64,000 bases of DNA from assembly GCF_000276665.1 (NCBI RefSeq), contig NW_004955438.1:10721685-10785684 (forward strand), given 5' to 3'. Position 1 is the stretch's first letter; every line of letters starts with the position of its first letter. The notes beneath the pieces were generated by a model that ran no database searches, had not been told where the DNA came from, and worked only from the letters and a program-made list of their open reading frames with translations. The DNA is from Chinchilla lanigera. Taxonomy: Eukaryota; Chordata; Mammalia; Rodentia; Chinchillidae. This document shows positions 23,651 to 35,275 of the stretch, piece after piece. Made by a program: the position numbers and the translations under genes.

Positions 23651-23848
23651 CAGTTGTGGTGAACCAGTGGCATGCATGCTGCAGTGGGCACACAGAGCCC
23701 TCTCTGTTGGCACGCAAGCCAAGTCACCCCAGCCTCATCCCAGCAATTGAGCATTCAGGCTTAATAGTAGTGATGGCACTTTGTGATAAATAAGTGGGGT
23801 TTGGGTTGTAGTTTGGGCACTCAGTCTCTAAAAGTTTCACCATCACCG
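23651..23848. mobile_element. hAT-type non-autonomous DNA transposon (MITE)
   Basis: A 198-bp element with terminal inverted repeats: CAGTTGTGGTGAACC at the left and the complement of CGGTGATGGTGAAAC at the right (11 of 15). Flanking 8-mers GTTTAGAT and ATATAAAT match at 5 of 8, fitting the 8-bp duplication of hAT elements. Internal text (CAGAGCCCTCTCTG, GGCACGC, GTTTGGGCACTCAGTCTCTA) resembles a hAT family I remember from reptiles and several mammals that is linked to horizontal transfer. The family name is not confirmed. Confidence 0.65.
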
Positions 23849-23874
23849 ATATAAATTGTGCCAGGAGCAACAAG

Positions 23875-24045
23875 TCTGATATTTTAGTTAAATTCCCCTA
23901 CAATTCTAAGAAGCAGATACTTTCTCCACTGTACCTGAAGATAATGTAAGTTAGAGATTAAATGCAGAATAATGATTTGAACCCAAATGTTTGGGTCAAA
24001 AGCCTATGGCCTTAAGCACCATGCCATGTTGTTCTATCAGACTGT
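23875..24045 (-). repeat. MIR-like fragment, antisense
   Basis: Contains an antisense MIR-like end, TTTGAACCCAAATGTTTGGG and AAGCCTATGGCCTTAAGCAC, typical of the gene-proximal half of MIR. Old. Confidence 0.5.
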
Positions 24046-24465
24046 TCTTTCTTAAAGTGCAGTGTGGCTGATCACAGCTGAAGAATGCATCTTAACTATG
24101 TTGCGCTGTAATTTCAGGAGTCTCTAGCATGAGCATGCTACTGCAAATAGATTGCACCTTCCTGGGGGAGGGGATATCAGTATTCTGTGGGGACTCCACT
24201 TTTATAGTTCACCAGGACAGCAGCCTTTTTTGTCTGCTGTTCTGTATCAGTCACTAGGAAGCCTAAATTGTAATCTTTATGTGATATCAGATGCAAGACC
24301 TTCAGTGAGATGAATGATAAAAAGTAGGCGTGTTCAGCTTTGTGATCCACTATTGTGATACCAAAATAACACAGCATTTTAAAAACACTAAAATGCAGAA
24401 GGAGGATAATAAATGGTTATGAGTCTATGTTTAGAATTTAACCTATTTTTTTCTAAACTGCTGGC

Positions 24466-24926
24466 TGTTATGGTTTGGGAATGAACTGTTCTCCAGGAGA
24501 CATGTGATTGAGGCTTGGTCCCCAATGAATGGTACCGAGGTCATGGAACTTTTAAGAAGTGGAGCCTCACAGAAGGCAGCTGGGCCATGGTGCTCAACCC
24601 TCCACCCTCCTGCTGTGTTGTGGGAGTGGCTCCATCTCACAGGAGTGGATTAGTTCCACTGAAAGTGGGTTGTTGTAAAATTAATGCACCTGGCTTTTCC
24701 CTGTTAGTTTGTTTCTTTGCTCACACACATGGTCCTTCTGCACAAGCCTGGCTCCCCTCCGCCTCCTCCCAGCCAAGTTATACCACAGCCAAGGGGCCTT
24801 TACCAGAATACTAGCACCAGGCTCTTTGGGCCCTCCAGCCATGAGAATCATGAGGCAAAGAAACGCCTTTTCCTTCAAAGTTTCCCAGACTTCTTTTGTT
24901 GCAGTAACATAAAACAGACTAAGACA
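24466..24926 (+). repeat. MaLR-type solo LTR, sense
   Basis: Begins TGTTATGGTTTGGGAATGAA and ends GTAACATAAAACAGACTAAGACA, the start and end pattern of MST/MLT1-like LTRs, with the internal TGGATTAGTTCC...GTGGGTTGTTGT block. Flanking CTGGC and CTGAC match at 4 of 5. The open frames inside it are chance frames. Confidence 0.8.
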
Positions 24927-24929
24927 CTG

Positions 24930-25670
24930 ACTGAAAAAGATGAGGCCCAATGGTTTAAATCATCCTAGGTAAAGTCCCTGGTCAACTTCATGTTATTCAT
25001 ATACCATTTCATTTTACTTTAGTACATTGGAGAAATATGGGGGTACATTCATCTCTTAGGATGGCATTATGAAAGATGGTAAGCAATTTAACAAAAAAGA
25101 AAAGCATGTAATTCTTTCGTTAACTGTTTTACAAATTTTGGTCAAGTGCTTAATCTTTACTAGATGCTTGAACTACTTGGATGTTGACAGTCTGACAAAG
25201 TATCCAAAGTTAAACAATTAAATATAGGGAGTGCTATGGTATTAGTTTAAAACTTTAGATAGGGATGAATGCAAGCTCAAAATCAGAAGACTGAGCAGAA
25301 TTTTCTGAGACAGCTGAGAGCCAAAGGGCTGAATATGCAGTAATCAAGTGGAGGAGGGTGTTTGAGGTCGAAAGTCAGAATGTACGGTGCTCCATTTTAT
25401 GGAAATGAAAGTAGTATAATGTTATTGGAGCCGGTTGTGAGGAAGGAAGTAGCAAAAGATAAAGGCTGAAAAAAAAAAAACAGAAGTGAAATTTTAAAGA
25501 GTTTTTTTTAGCTAAGACTAATAATTTGAATTTTTCTATTATGGTCAATAAGTAGCCTTGAAAAATCTTTAAGCAATGAATGATATAACCAGACTGTACC
25601 TTACAAAGATTGCTCTTGTCTTAGTGTCCAGATGGAGGGAGGCAAGTTTAAAAGCAGAGTTATCTGATGT
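24930..25670. other. Intergenic, no gene recognised
   Basis: AT-rich unique-looking sequence with a short A-run at about 25469. Confidence 0.35.
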
Positions 25671-25691
25671 TGGTAAAGGAAAGGTATGGAA

Positions 25692-25772
25692 GGGCTGGAG
25701 ATATAGCTCAGAGGCACAAGCACCTGCCTGGCAAGCACAAGGTCCTGAGTTTGATTCCGGTACCAAAAAAAA
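25692..25772 (+). repeat. ID SINE, sense, with perfect target-site duplication
   Basis: ID body from GGGCTGGAGATATAGCTCAG through the B-box GGTCCTGAGTTTGATTCC and an A-tail. Perfect flanking duplication AAAGGAAAGGTATGGAA at 25675-25691 and 25773-25789. Confidence 0.95.
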
Positions 25773-25908
25773 AAAGGAAAGGTATGGAAACAACCATACA
25801 AGATTTTTGCAGGCCTGGATTATACAGGTGGCATCTGGAAAGGTACAAATGGACTGATGCAAAAAGTATTTGGAAGTACCAGTGGGTAATTCAGCTGGAT
25901 GGCATACA

Positions 25909-26050
25909 TTTTTGAGACAGCCTCTCACTATGGAGTTGAGGTTGGCCTTGAGCTCAATATGTAGTCCAGGCTGGCCTCAAATCATGATGATCCTCCTGCC
26001 TCAGAATCTCAACCACTGGGTTTAGAAGGAATGCACCACCACACCTGGCC
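25909..26050 (-). repeat. B1 SINE, antisense
   Basis: GAGACAGCCTCTCACTATGG through GATCCTCCTGCCTCAGAATC to CACCACCACACCTGGCC, with the internal duplication visible. No obvious poly-T remains, so this is an older copy. Confidence 0.85.
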
Positions 26051-26199
26051 ATATATTTTAAAGGTGCAGGAAGGAAGAGCGATTATCTAGAAATAGTATC
26101 TGGTGAACCATCTGTCTTCATGTGTGCATGCTGCGGGGAAAGTGCTTCCCACAGAAGATGACCAATTTTCACCTAAGATGCAATCAGAGAAAGTGTGTG

Positions 26200-26725
26200 T
26201 CATGACAGTGGATTCACTAAAGGGTACCATAATGCCGGGAGGTAGGCGATTGTCCTAACCTGAATCAGGTCATGCAATCCCAGGAAGGAGAGGGGAATTA
26301 GGGAAAGGAAGAAGATGAAGCTGCATTATAGAGCTCACTGTTGCAGAGTGTGGGTGATTGCTCAACCCCATTGACAGTTGGCTATCTTCTAAGACATTGT
26401 ATAATCTCACCACAGAACAAATAAAAGGAGGAATTTAACCACTGGCTATAATCTCCCATTGGTCAAAGGTTTATCTCACAGGGCATGAACATCCCTGTTC
26501 TTCCACAGCGCACATACCAGCTTGCAATAAGGATCTCATAGAGATATCATCAGGGTGGCTCTAGGGCAGGAGAGAAGTTGCAATGCTATCAGGTTGCATC
26601 TGCAGGCAAGTGCTCAAAACATATCCCAAGAACAAGTCCTCCCAATAGTAGCTTGCATGAAATAGGTGAGACAAAGAATGTAAAGTATGATATAAAAGAT
26701 GGCTAATACACTCCATCCCTTTTAC
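26200..26725 (-). repeat. Candidate 3' LTR of an ERVL-type provirus
   Basis: Shares the block AATCTCCCATTGGTCAAAGG and a later GCTTGCATGAAAT block, in the same order, with 31290-31795. Read on the minus strand it contains a CCAAT box (GACCAATGGGAGA). Together the two copies flank the pol-like and gag-like remnants between them. The boundaries are approximate. Confidence 0.4.
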
Positions 26726-27060
26726 AGTTCAACTTCATTTTGCCCTGTCATTATGTCTAGTTCCCCAAGAAGGGAAGAACTAGTCCAGTCTGTCACAAGA
26801 CTCCCTTCCAGGCAGTGGTCAGCCATCATCTGCACGAGGATGAGTAAAACAAACTTTGATTGATGTGGTTCTACCTGGATCTGAAATCGTAACTAATAAT
26901 CATTTAACCTCCAAGTGCTTCCAACAGTCTATATTTCCCTCACCACCGATAAGCACACTAGCTATATGGGTTCATGTCCTGATGGGGTGACAAAGATCTT
27001 CACTTTAGGGGCCTGGGCCCTTACTTTATTTGCCTTTATTGGGTCAGAGTTATTGCTGTG

Positions 27061-27259
27061 CAGCGGTACCTCGGTTCATGAATGCTTCTCTTTGCAAACA
27101 ATTTGGTTCACAAACAGAAGCATTTGGCAAAATTTTGTTTTTGTTTGCAAATTCTGCATCAGGTTATCAATATAACCACAGCCATCTTTCCTGCGTGAAC
27201 ATGAACACGGCCAATTTTTCCAGAATCATGGAAGGAATTAAGCTTATGAACTGAAGTAC

Positions 27260-27264
<5 letters not shown>
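27061..27264. mobile_element. Tc1/mariner-type MITE
   Basis: About 204 bp. The left end is CAGCGGTACCTCGGTTCATG. The right end is the complement of AGTGGTACTTCAGTTCATAA. The termini match at 16 of 20 positions and all four differences are transitions. A TA follows the right end, as expected for mariner target sites, although the left TA has been lost. There is no transposase coding. The lineage is not certain. Confidence 0.6.

Positions 27265-27302
<38 letters not shown>
27263..27302. repeat. (TA)n microsatellite
   Basis: About 20 TA units starting exactly at the right end of the mariner-type MITE. Confidence 0.95.
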
Positions 27303-27306
<4 letters not shown>

Positions 27307-28189
27307 CTGGGCAGAGAAAATAAAATATATAACATAAAATATTATAACATATAGAGTATAACATTATGTATTTTGAAACCCTTGGTTTCCACACACTCTT
27401 CTTCATCTTCTTCATATCCTTATTAGATACAGCAATCCTATTTGTTCAGTGGATATTACTCTTAAAAATAGAGTATCTTATCTTCCCTTCTACCTATAGT
27501 CATAAGCTTTGTGTTCAGTGGATCCCTACATTTCTTCTGATAGAATCATTCTCAATCCACTGTAACTATCAGGACTTCTAATCCTACAGAGGCTAAGATT
27601 GCAGAATAGGAAACATAAGTTATGTAAATACTTGGCTCCCGGTCCTGTGTAATTGAGCTACTGGGAATACAGCACCATATATTTTTCATCATCTTAATAC
27701 ACATGTGTGCATGCACAAACACAATACACATATACCCATACCATATCCTAGTATGGATAAGATTGCATTCCATCCTGTTCAGTGTCATCCCTCAGCTAAT
27801 CTCTTAAATGAAACCTTAACAGGATTTCTCCCACTGCTGCTTCTGAGTGATAGGTGATAGGGTACAAGGAACAATTAGAGGATCCAATGTGCATGCACCC
27901 ATTACTTTTCGTTACTATAAAATGTATCCCCTAGTGTGATGTATGAGACACCATGTCAACAAGTCAAGCATTCTGTAAGCTTTTGGATGGTAGGCCAGGA
28001 GAGGTATTGCAGATAAGGATACAAATACATTTTCAGATTAAGGATCAATTCCTGTAAGGGGAAATTTCTGTACCCCACAATCCCAGGGTAGAAGATGCCC
28101 AGTTGTAACCAACCTATCCCAAGAGACTAATCTCTTCTTTGTCTGCTGCTAGTAGGTTAGGCCTTCAGAAGCAGAACTGGAAGGAAGAG

Positions 28190-28318
28190 GGAGGGAAGGG
28201 AAGGAAAGGAGATAAAAACATTAAGACGCATTAAGTACATGTACCAACTCCCCACAAGGAATGTAATCATTATGTAGTTCAAACACATGCAAATAAAAAT
28301 AAAAACTAAAAAAAAAAT
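28190..28318 (+). repeat. Rodent L1 3' end fragment
   Basis: AGGGAAGGGAAGGAAAGGAG, then GTACATGTACC, a GGAATGTAATCATTATGTAG block and an A-rich tail. The ATCATTATGTAG block recurs at the L1 3' end near 35240. Confidence 0.6.
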
Positions 28319-28678
28319 GAAACAAAGAAAGAAAGAACAACATTAGCTGATTCAAAGGGAGCCCGTCTAAGCCTCTATCCTTGTCAAATGATTACTTTGT
28401 GTTTGGGCTCATTGTCCAGTAGAGAGGCTATGGACGAGAGAGGTTGGCTAACATACATGCACAGACCCTTCAGTAGTGTGTGTCATACCTACATATTTGG
28501 CCCAGAATCTGTAGTTTGACTATCCCCGATCTACAAGAGTGCATTCTTCAAATTAGGAGATGCATATAAAGTGCCAGAAATTGTGTTAACCTGTTCCATT
28601 AAAGGTACTTCATTTTGCAACAATAATGGGAGTTATAACCCAATTAAATTTATGATAGCACACTACCATTTGCCATGA

Positions 28679-28721
28679 TCTCTCCCTCCCTCTCTCTCTC
28701 TCTCTCCCTCCCTCTCTTCCA
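28679..28721 (+). repeat. (CT)n/(CCCT)n microsatellite
   Basis: About 40 bases of pure pyrimidine repeat. Confidence 0.95.
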
Positions 28722-30639
28722 GGGATGCAGATTGCTCCTCTCTTACTGTACAGATAATAGTATGCATGTAGGACTGTGTGTATGTGTGTGTAACTGCAGA
28801 GGTTTCACGTGGTGCTTCCTACCATAATGACCTTTACTTTGGGACACAATGTGAAGGTTCATGCAGATGTTCAAGATAAAGTATACTTGGTGACTAGGGA
28901 AATAACCAAGATAAACAGGTCTAAAATTTCATTAATCACCTAGCACACATGCATCACTACTCTAAACTAAATTCTATGATGATGTTTTGAATCTGCTAGT
29001 ATCAGAAAGATCAGATTCCAGATTTAACAATGCTCAAAACAGTATGTATTTTCTTTCCCTCAGTATACAATGCTTTACCAAATCTCCACAGATCCCTATA
29101 AGAAAGGATTGGGTGACTATTGGGTGCATGTCTATGTATTTACACGGGAACTGTTTTCAAGGGAACTCAGCCTCTCTTCAATATATGATTTCTAGGTCTT
29201 AACATGAACCCTGAAACTGGAAGAGGAACCACAAATTTCCACTGTGGTAACTGATGTCACACTTCTGCTCAGTGGTTCTTAATATTTAGAAATACAATAA
29301 AACAAGTCAGCAATACTACCCAGCAGTCTAGCTGTCTCATGTCTAAGGACACCATGGTCCATTAGCCAAAACCAAAGATCCCTGTTAAGACATTTTGATT
29401 GACTATCTGACCTTGTCTCACCATTATTGATGTTATGTCTACTATGTCTGTGATAGTTGGATATTCTGCTCTGCTATTCTGAAATCCTGTCATGCCCAAG
29501 GATAATGTAGAGTCAGTTTTATGGCAGTATCTCTAATCATCAGTTCTTTTTTTACAAAGACAATATTCATCAAACTTTTAAATAATTGTCAATACCTTGA
29601 TTGGGTTTCTTATTGTCTTGTTGAGGGAGTGTCTTCTGCCTCCCCTCAGTGAACATCACCAGGTAATGATAAGTTTTTAGGTCTTACCTTATAAATTAAA
29701 TCCAACAGCTCCATCTCCAGGAGCCTTCTGATCCTTTTTCAATGCTATATCTGGAACCTTACCACCTCGTTTACTAACAGTCATCTTCCTGTACAAGATT
29801 GAAGGACTCATCCCAACAGATTTTCAGGAAAATTTTGAAATGTTTCCCATTGTTGAAACCCATAATTTAGGTGCTTAGTAGTTAAGAATGAATTCCTTCT
29901 TATCAATCCATGCTCTCTACCCAGTATTATATCTACCTTCTCCATCCTGGGCCAATACTCTTTAGATCTCTTTCCCCAGGTCGTGCAAATTCTTTGGGGT
30001 ATAGGCTATTCCTCTTGGAACTTTCAGGAGATTGCTCCAGGACATTGTATTTCCCTGACCAGATTGTGCTGAGACCTAACTCTGAAAAATGAGGAGTGAA
30101 TCAGCTGTGTCATACAGCAAAGCAGCGACCTTGAGCAATGTCCTTTCATTGTCTCTAGAAAACGAAGGCTGCTTCCCTTTAACACTGGAGGGGTTTGCTT
30201 CAGCCATCCTGGAGAGTTCACAAGTGTCAGGATCATCCACCCAAATATCCCTAGCAAAGCCATTCAATCCCACATGTTTTCACATCAGGCCATAGCATGA
30301 CTGATGAAATCTGCTTAAATTGTGTATTTAAGATCCTGGATCTAATTTCAGTGCAGTCTTGCAAGAACTGAGTCTCCTTCAAAGTTACCATAGAACACTC
30401 TGTCTTTTTAAGGGTATTTTTACTTAGCTTTTGGCTGCTATGAGCTTCAGTTTCTTGTGCCAAGTCTTTCAATGCACTTAAGAGAGTTATCCTAGTCAAA
30501 ATTTCTTATAATTATCATTGGCCTCTTAACACTGAAGAACAACATATTATAGTACTATATCTTCTGCCTGCATCTCACCCAATTAACCTGGGGTTAATGG
30601 TTTCATAATTCTATTGTGTGACCATTAATCATGGTATAT

Positions 30640-31142
30640 CACCTTGAAAGGATTAACAAATGCCTAGCAGACCAGTGGCACACAGTTCTGGGTATATCTG
30701 TGCACAACTGACTTGTGGGCCAGAAAACTGAGAGAAGATGTTTCCTGGGTGTGAGCCCATTAGGCTACAGGCTTATAGCTTATACCAAATAAAAGGGAAA
30801 ATAAGAAAGTGTCCTTGTTTTAGAAGAGCTTCAGTCTTCACCATTGCCTTTGCATATTGGTCTCCACTTTCTTAAATTTTCTAGTTCAGACCACACCAAT
30901 GATTCTACAGGCCTTTGACCTTGGGCTGGTGCTACAAGCATCCCTTGGTCTGTGGCTTCCATCTTCTCAGGCCGAGCAGCTCCTGGATCATCTGACTCTC
31001 TAGCACACAGACACTCACTGTGGGTTCTTCCACCTCTGATCCTACAGAGAGCCACTATAGACTCTCCCACCTCTCATCTCATAAACCAAATAAATCCTCT
31101 TTATATATATGTTTCTCCTCTAGAGAACCTCAAGTAATACAT
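30640..31142 (+). repeat. LTR-like repeat inserted in the ERVL remnant
   Basis: The 3' end reads CCAAATAAATCCTCTTTATA then GTTTCTCCTCTAGAGAACCT and AATACA, a retroelement end with a poly(A) signal that is common in mammalian genomes. Orientation is opposite to the surrounding provirus. I cannot name the family. Confidence 0.45.
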
Positions 31143-31250
31143 AGCATTACTGCAGGCCACAGATTATCACTTCACTTAGCATAAGTAATGGAGTATTTCA
31201 TTATTGGCATTCGATCACTAAGTCATCTAAATTGAAAATCTCATCCAGAT

Positions 31251-31800
31251 AGTTTGATTTATAGGGCCAATGCTGATTCCAATTGTTTTACACTGGGCTT
31301 CCTCAAAAAGTATATTTTAGGGCAAGAGACTTGGGTATAATTCCAGAGATCAGGAGTGAAGGACGGAAGAAAGAAGAGACATAAGGAAAGCTAATGAGGA
31401 TTTGTGAGCAAGCATATTGCCACTAGGGGTGGGGAGATAACTGACAGCTCATTGTCCAAGAAACCGTAAAAAACTACATCTTAGCACTATCTACTGGTAG
31501 AGAAAGAGAAAGGGGAATACTTTGCCTGTTATTTAATCTCCCATCTCCCATTGGTCAAAGGTTCACCTTGGGGATGGATGTTTACTCCCTTGTGCCTCCA
31601 GGATCTGCCTCCTGTGTGCTTAGCAGAGGTCCTCAGCAGGATCTATAGGGAAGCCCAAGTCAAGAGATGAAAGGCATGTGGCCCAGGTGTGAGATAAAGA
31701 CTCTTCAAGTTAGGCTGCATGAAATCTATGCAAATTTCATCGCATAGGTATAAAACAAGATAGAGTTAGCAGATCTAAAATTATGTATGACAGCTTCATC
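31251..31800 (-). repeat. Candidate 5' LTR of the ERVL-type provirus
   Basis: Partner of 26200-26725. It carries the same CTCCCATTGGTCAAAGGTTC block and the GCTGCATGAAATCTATGC block. Overall divergence between the two copies is high, so the pairing is tentative. Confidence 0.4.
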
Positions 31801-32695
31801 AACGGAGGGAAAGCACAGAGAGGTATAGGGTGGGAATGCAGGAGAAGTCGCATGACTGTGTGTCAGTGGAACACTTAGGCCTTCAGAATAAATTGGCCTC
31901 TGTGTGTATTTTGTGTGGCAGGCCCAACTGCCTGAAAAATTTTACATTTGGATACCTTTACGCCACTTTTCAGTCTCTATCAATGCCCACCATGCTACAC
32001 CCTGCATACTCCCTGCACTCTCCTCCCCGCCTGACTTCTAAAGTTATTTGGGTTTAAAACCCCTGAGTACTGAGGTTACATCCTGGTGAGAAGACATGGT
32101 GGATTTAGCAGCTGCAAGTTTTCCAGCTGAATTATTCCCAGAAGCCAGTGGATGGGAATGATTCATGTCTCCTGGAAAAAGTAACAAAGGCCGGACCCCT
32201 GAGTTCTTATGAGATTCCCAGCACAGGTGAGCCAAAAAGCAATAAGATTAGTTGATTCCCAGAACACTGGGCACATACTGGAAAGAGGAACAGCTACTTT
32301 TAAAGAAAATATTTAACAATTTAGGGATTTGGAAAAGGTAGTAGAGTATATTTAAGCAAACTTTCTAGTAAAGAGATTTCTTCCTTGTTCTGATTAAATA
32401 CAGTAATTCTGTATCTGGCTCTCTTTCCTACCATTTTTCTTGTTCAGTAATGGCCTTCAACTCAGTATCACTTTACCTCTGTTCTAAAAGCAAGATGAGC
32501 AGCAGTTGCTGTATCACCAAAGCAGAGCTCGAGGTCTATTGTTTGTGCCTATTGATAATAACTCCATTCTGTTAAGTGAGCTGTCTGGATTTGTAAGGGA
32601 TATTGGATTTCTTAAGCTCATTCCAAGTTGGATGGTAGATATTACAGACATCAGGAAGTTTATGTGAAGTATCATAAGCATATTTGAGGCTCGCT
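31801..32695. other. Intergenic, no gene recognised
   Basis: No coding or repeat identity established. Confidence 0.35.
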
Positions 32696-32699
32696 CTGT

Positions 32700-32945
32700 A
32701 GAGACACTTTATTGAGCTCTGTTGATGCAAAGAAAGTTAAAATACAAGATGCTGCCTTTCAGGACCTGGAAATCTAGAAGGAAAATGTATGATGTCATAT
32801 GAGGTCAAGACAGAGTGTGGTGTAGGCTCCAAGGAGAGAGAAGGGGCATCTGTTGTGGGTCTTTGAAGGATAACTTACTCGTGAGGCTGAAGTGGAGAGA
32901 TAGGATAGCAGTTCAGAGCAAAGAGTGAATGACAAGACACGGAAC
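32700..32945 (-). repeat. LINE-2 fragment, antisense
   Basis: Reads like the L2 3' region in antisense: CCTTTCAGGACCTGGAAATC, CTAGAAGG, then GTGTGGTGTAGGCTCCAAGG and GAGAGAAGGGGCATC. Confidence 0.5.
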
Positions 32946-34480
32946 AGCTTGCCCTCTTATCTAACAGGGCTGCCTTGATCCCTGTAGTTCCTGATCACCA
33001 CCTCCCGTAGGGTGCTCCTGCAGCCACCTTCATCGCTAACCACAGCCAGACTCTGCCTCCTCAAACCTCAGAGACAGGTGAGTTGTAATTGCTGCACATA
33101 TGGGAGCTGAGTACGCATCCCTGACTGTAAATTTCTCAGTGTGACATCATGCTAATGATGGCATCAAGAAAACACCTAAATGTTCTAGATTTACTTTCCC
33201 ATCCTCACAAGCCTGGAGTTCTGTGGACAACTATAAGAAGAAATTATTTTCACACTTTTCTGAGCATCTGGAAGGAAAGCTGTATCTGAAGAGCTGTGTA
33301 TGACCAGATGAATAGCTAAGTAGGCACTGTGGGTGATCAGGCTTATTAATTACTGGTGGAGTATTTAAGTATTTTCTGCTTCTGATGGTTTGTTTATTGT
33401 GTTCTAAATAATGACACTATTCTCTGATGTGCACAACTGAATTGCCTGGGTGCTTGGGAAGTGGATGCATGGACTCGGTCATTTGAAGCAGAATCTCTAC
33501 CTGTAAAGCTCAGACATTGGTATTTGATTGTAATATGATTGTAATATGCAGCCAGGTTTTTTAACTACCAACTTTCTAGACCACCAGAAAAAAAAAAGTG
33601 TAGGGGAATCTACATTCAGTGACCATGAACAGCTATTGTCATCTTTCTTAATATAATCTATATATTATAGATTCAACATTATATACACATAAATATATCT
33701 TCAAAAACAATATGGGAACATGTAACTGGAATTTTCTTAGAGGAACATTCTGTTAATTTGGTAGAAATACTTGGATAAGCTGCTTGGGGTAAGAGGTGAG
33801 TTCTTCTGAGTACACACTCAATAAACAAAGTAGTTCTCCAAGTCACATCTATATGACAAGGAGAGGAGATAGATGGCCTTGGAGTGAGTGGATAAGAAAA
33901 TGCAAAATGAATAAATAAACAAAAGCATAGAAAAATGAAACAGGAAAAACAACCTGCTGTAGGCCTCAAGATCTCCCAGTGCCTGAACTCCTAGTACTTG
34001 CTGCCAGGATTTCTTATTGGTACAGAGTATGAGTAGAAAGTGTCTGTCTGAGTGATCTGGGAAGTTATGGAGGCAGAAGAGGGAAGGTCAGGAATGACTC
34101 TGCGGAGGTCTGGGTCTCATCCACACTAGCCACAGCTAGTGTGCACAGACAGTAGGCATTCAAGAACTGGGAAAAGATGAAAGATATTGTTGCCTTGTGA
34201 TAGAAGAGAATTTCCTGATGTTGAAGAGTCACACTGGGGAGGGGCTTACAAGGGAAACCACACATGTGAGGCTCCAGTTCGGTACAGTCTCCAAAAACAC
34301 CAGCCCAAGTGTTAAGTCCCTGAAGAGTAATTATAAATGAGAACTCTCAAAGAACATTCTGAGAACCTTGAATTCTAAGGAAGTTAAATGAAATAAATTA
34401 AGAAGGGTCTCATGATCGAAAAAATGTGAGAAACAGACTAAATGAAAGGATTCCAAAGCACTTAATATGCTAATGTGCTT
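32946..34480. other. Intergenic, no gene recognised
   Basis: No gene or clear repeat. The minus-strand frame 33679-33969 has no known domain. A good-looking donor (CAGAGACAGGTGAG near 33070) has no recognisable exon partner. Confidence 0.35.
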
Positions 34481-34485
34481 CGTAA

Positions 34486-34544
34486 CTCAGGACTTTGCAC
34501 TTGCCAAGCAGGCCCTTGTGCCACTGAGCTAAATCCCCAGTCCT
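34486..34544 (-). repeat. ID SINE fragment, antisense
   Basis: GACTTTGCACTTGCCAAGCA through CCACTGAGCTAAATCCCCAG. It lacks the poly-T and the 3' end, so it is truncated or old. Confidence 0.8.
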
Positions 34545-34689
34545 GTAACATTTCAGAAGATGATATATAGACTTCACCTCCCTCTGCCTGTCCTCATTCA
34601 GTTTCTCAAAGAACCTTGAGAGTCACTTTGGGAAAAAATCCTGCAGGTCCATGTGGTAATAATTGTTGATACATAGGATTTTGAAAATA

Positions 34690-35275
34690 AGAAAGGCCCA
34701 TCAACTGAGGAATGGATAAAGATGTGGTTTTTTAATACAAGGGAGTACTACTGTGCCATAAAGAAGGATAAACTTGAGACATTTCTAGGTAAATGGATGC
34801 AACTTCAGACCATACACTTAGGTGAAATAAATAAGACTCGCATGTGTAGACATCTCATTGTCTCCCTGGTGTGAGAAACTTGAAGAGTAAATAAGGACCA
34901 AAATGTACAATAGAGGGGCTGGAGATTTAGCTCAGTGGCACAGCGCCTGCCTGGCAAGCGCAACATCATGAGTTCGATTCCTGGTACAGGAAAAAAAAAA
35001 AAATGTACAATAGATACTGTGAAATGGGAAGACGTTGTTCAAAAGGAAAGAGGAGTTAGAGTGGGGGAAAGGGAAAAAGAAGGAAGAAAAAAGGAAAATA
35101 AACCAATTAAAATAAAGGATAAAATGGGAACAAAGCTTTGTAAATAGGGAAGAGAAGAAGGGTTGAAAGGAGGAAGGCGATTGGGGAAAAAAGAACCAAA
35201 ATGTATCATGTACACATGCAAATCCCCTGTGATGAATATGATCATTATGTAGATCTAAAATGTGCCAGTCACTCA
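34690..35275 (+). repeat. L1 3' end (ORF2 C-terminal tail and 3' UTR), sense
   Basis: Begins with the ORF2 tail text CCCATCAACTGAGGAATGGA and continues through AAATGGATGCAACTTCAGAC to a purine-rich 3' UTR and a GATCATTATGTAGATCT end. An ID SINE is inserted at 34914. The 3' UTR block (CAATAGATACTGTGAAATGG) recurs near 37739. Confidence 0.8.
34914..34999 (+). repeat. ID SINE nested in L1, perfect target-site duplication
   Basis: Sense ID with an A-tail, flanked by perfect AAAATGTACAATAG at 34900-34913 and 35000-35013. It is therefore younger than the L1 copy it interrupts. Confidence 0.95.

Larger units (their letters stand above)
26726..31250 (-). mobile_element. Decayed ERVL-type provirus, internal region
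   Basis: The stretch 27900-28150 follows, in antisense, the integrase-proximal pol text I know from ERVL elements (AGACACCATGTCAACAAG, AGCATTCTGTAAGC, GGATGGTAG, GTAACCAACC). To its right, 29900-30500 holds minus-strand open frames that could be gag remnants. The gag-then-pol order fits a minus-strand provirus. Frames are broken by frameshifts (for example near 30270) and stops; nothing here could encode a functional product. A mariner-type MITE, a TA repeat, an L1 tail and an LTR-like repeat were inserted later. Confidence 0.5.

Noticed and set aside
25692..25760. tRNA-like A- and B-box motifs suggesting tRNA genes (also at 34914 and 61883)
   Set aside because: These are ID SINEs: A-tail, target-site duplications and a degraded cloverleaf show retroposons rather than tRNA genes.
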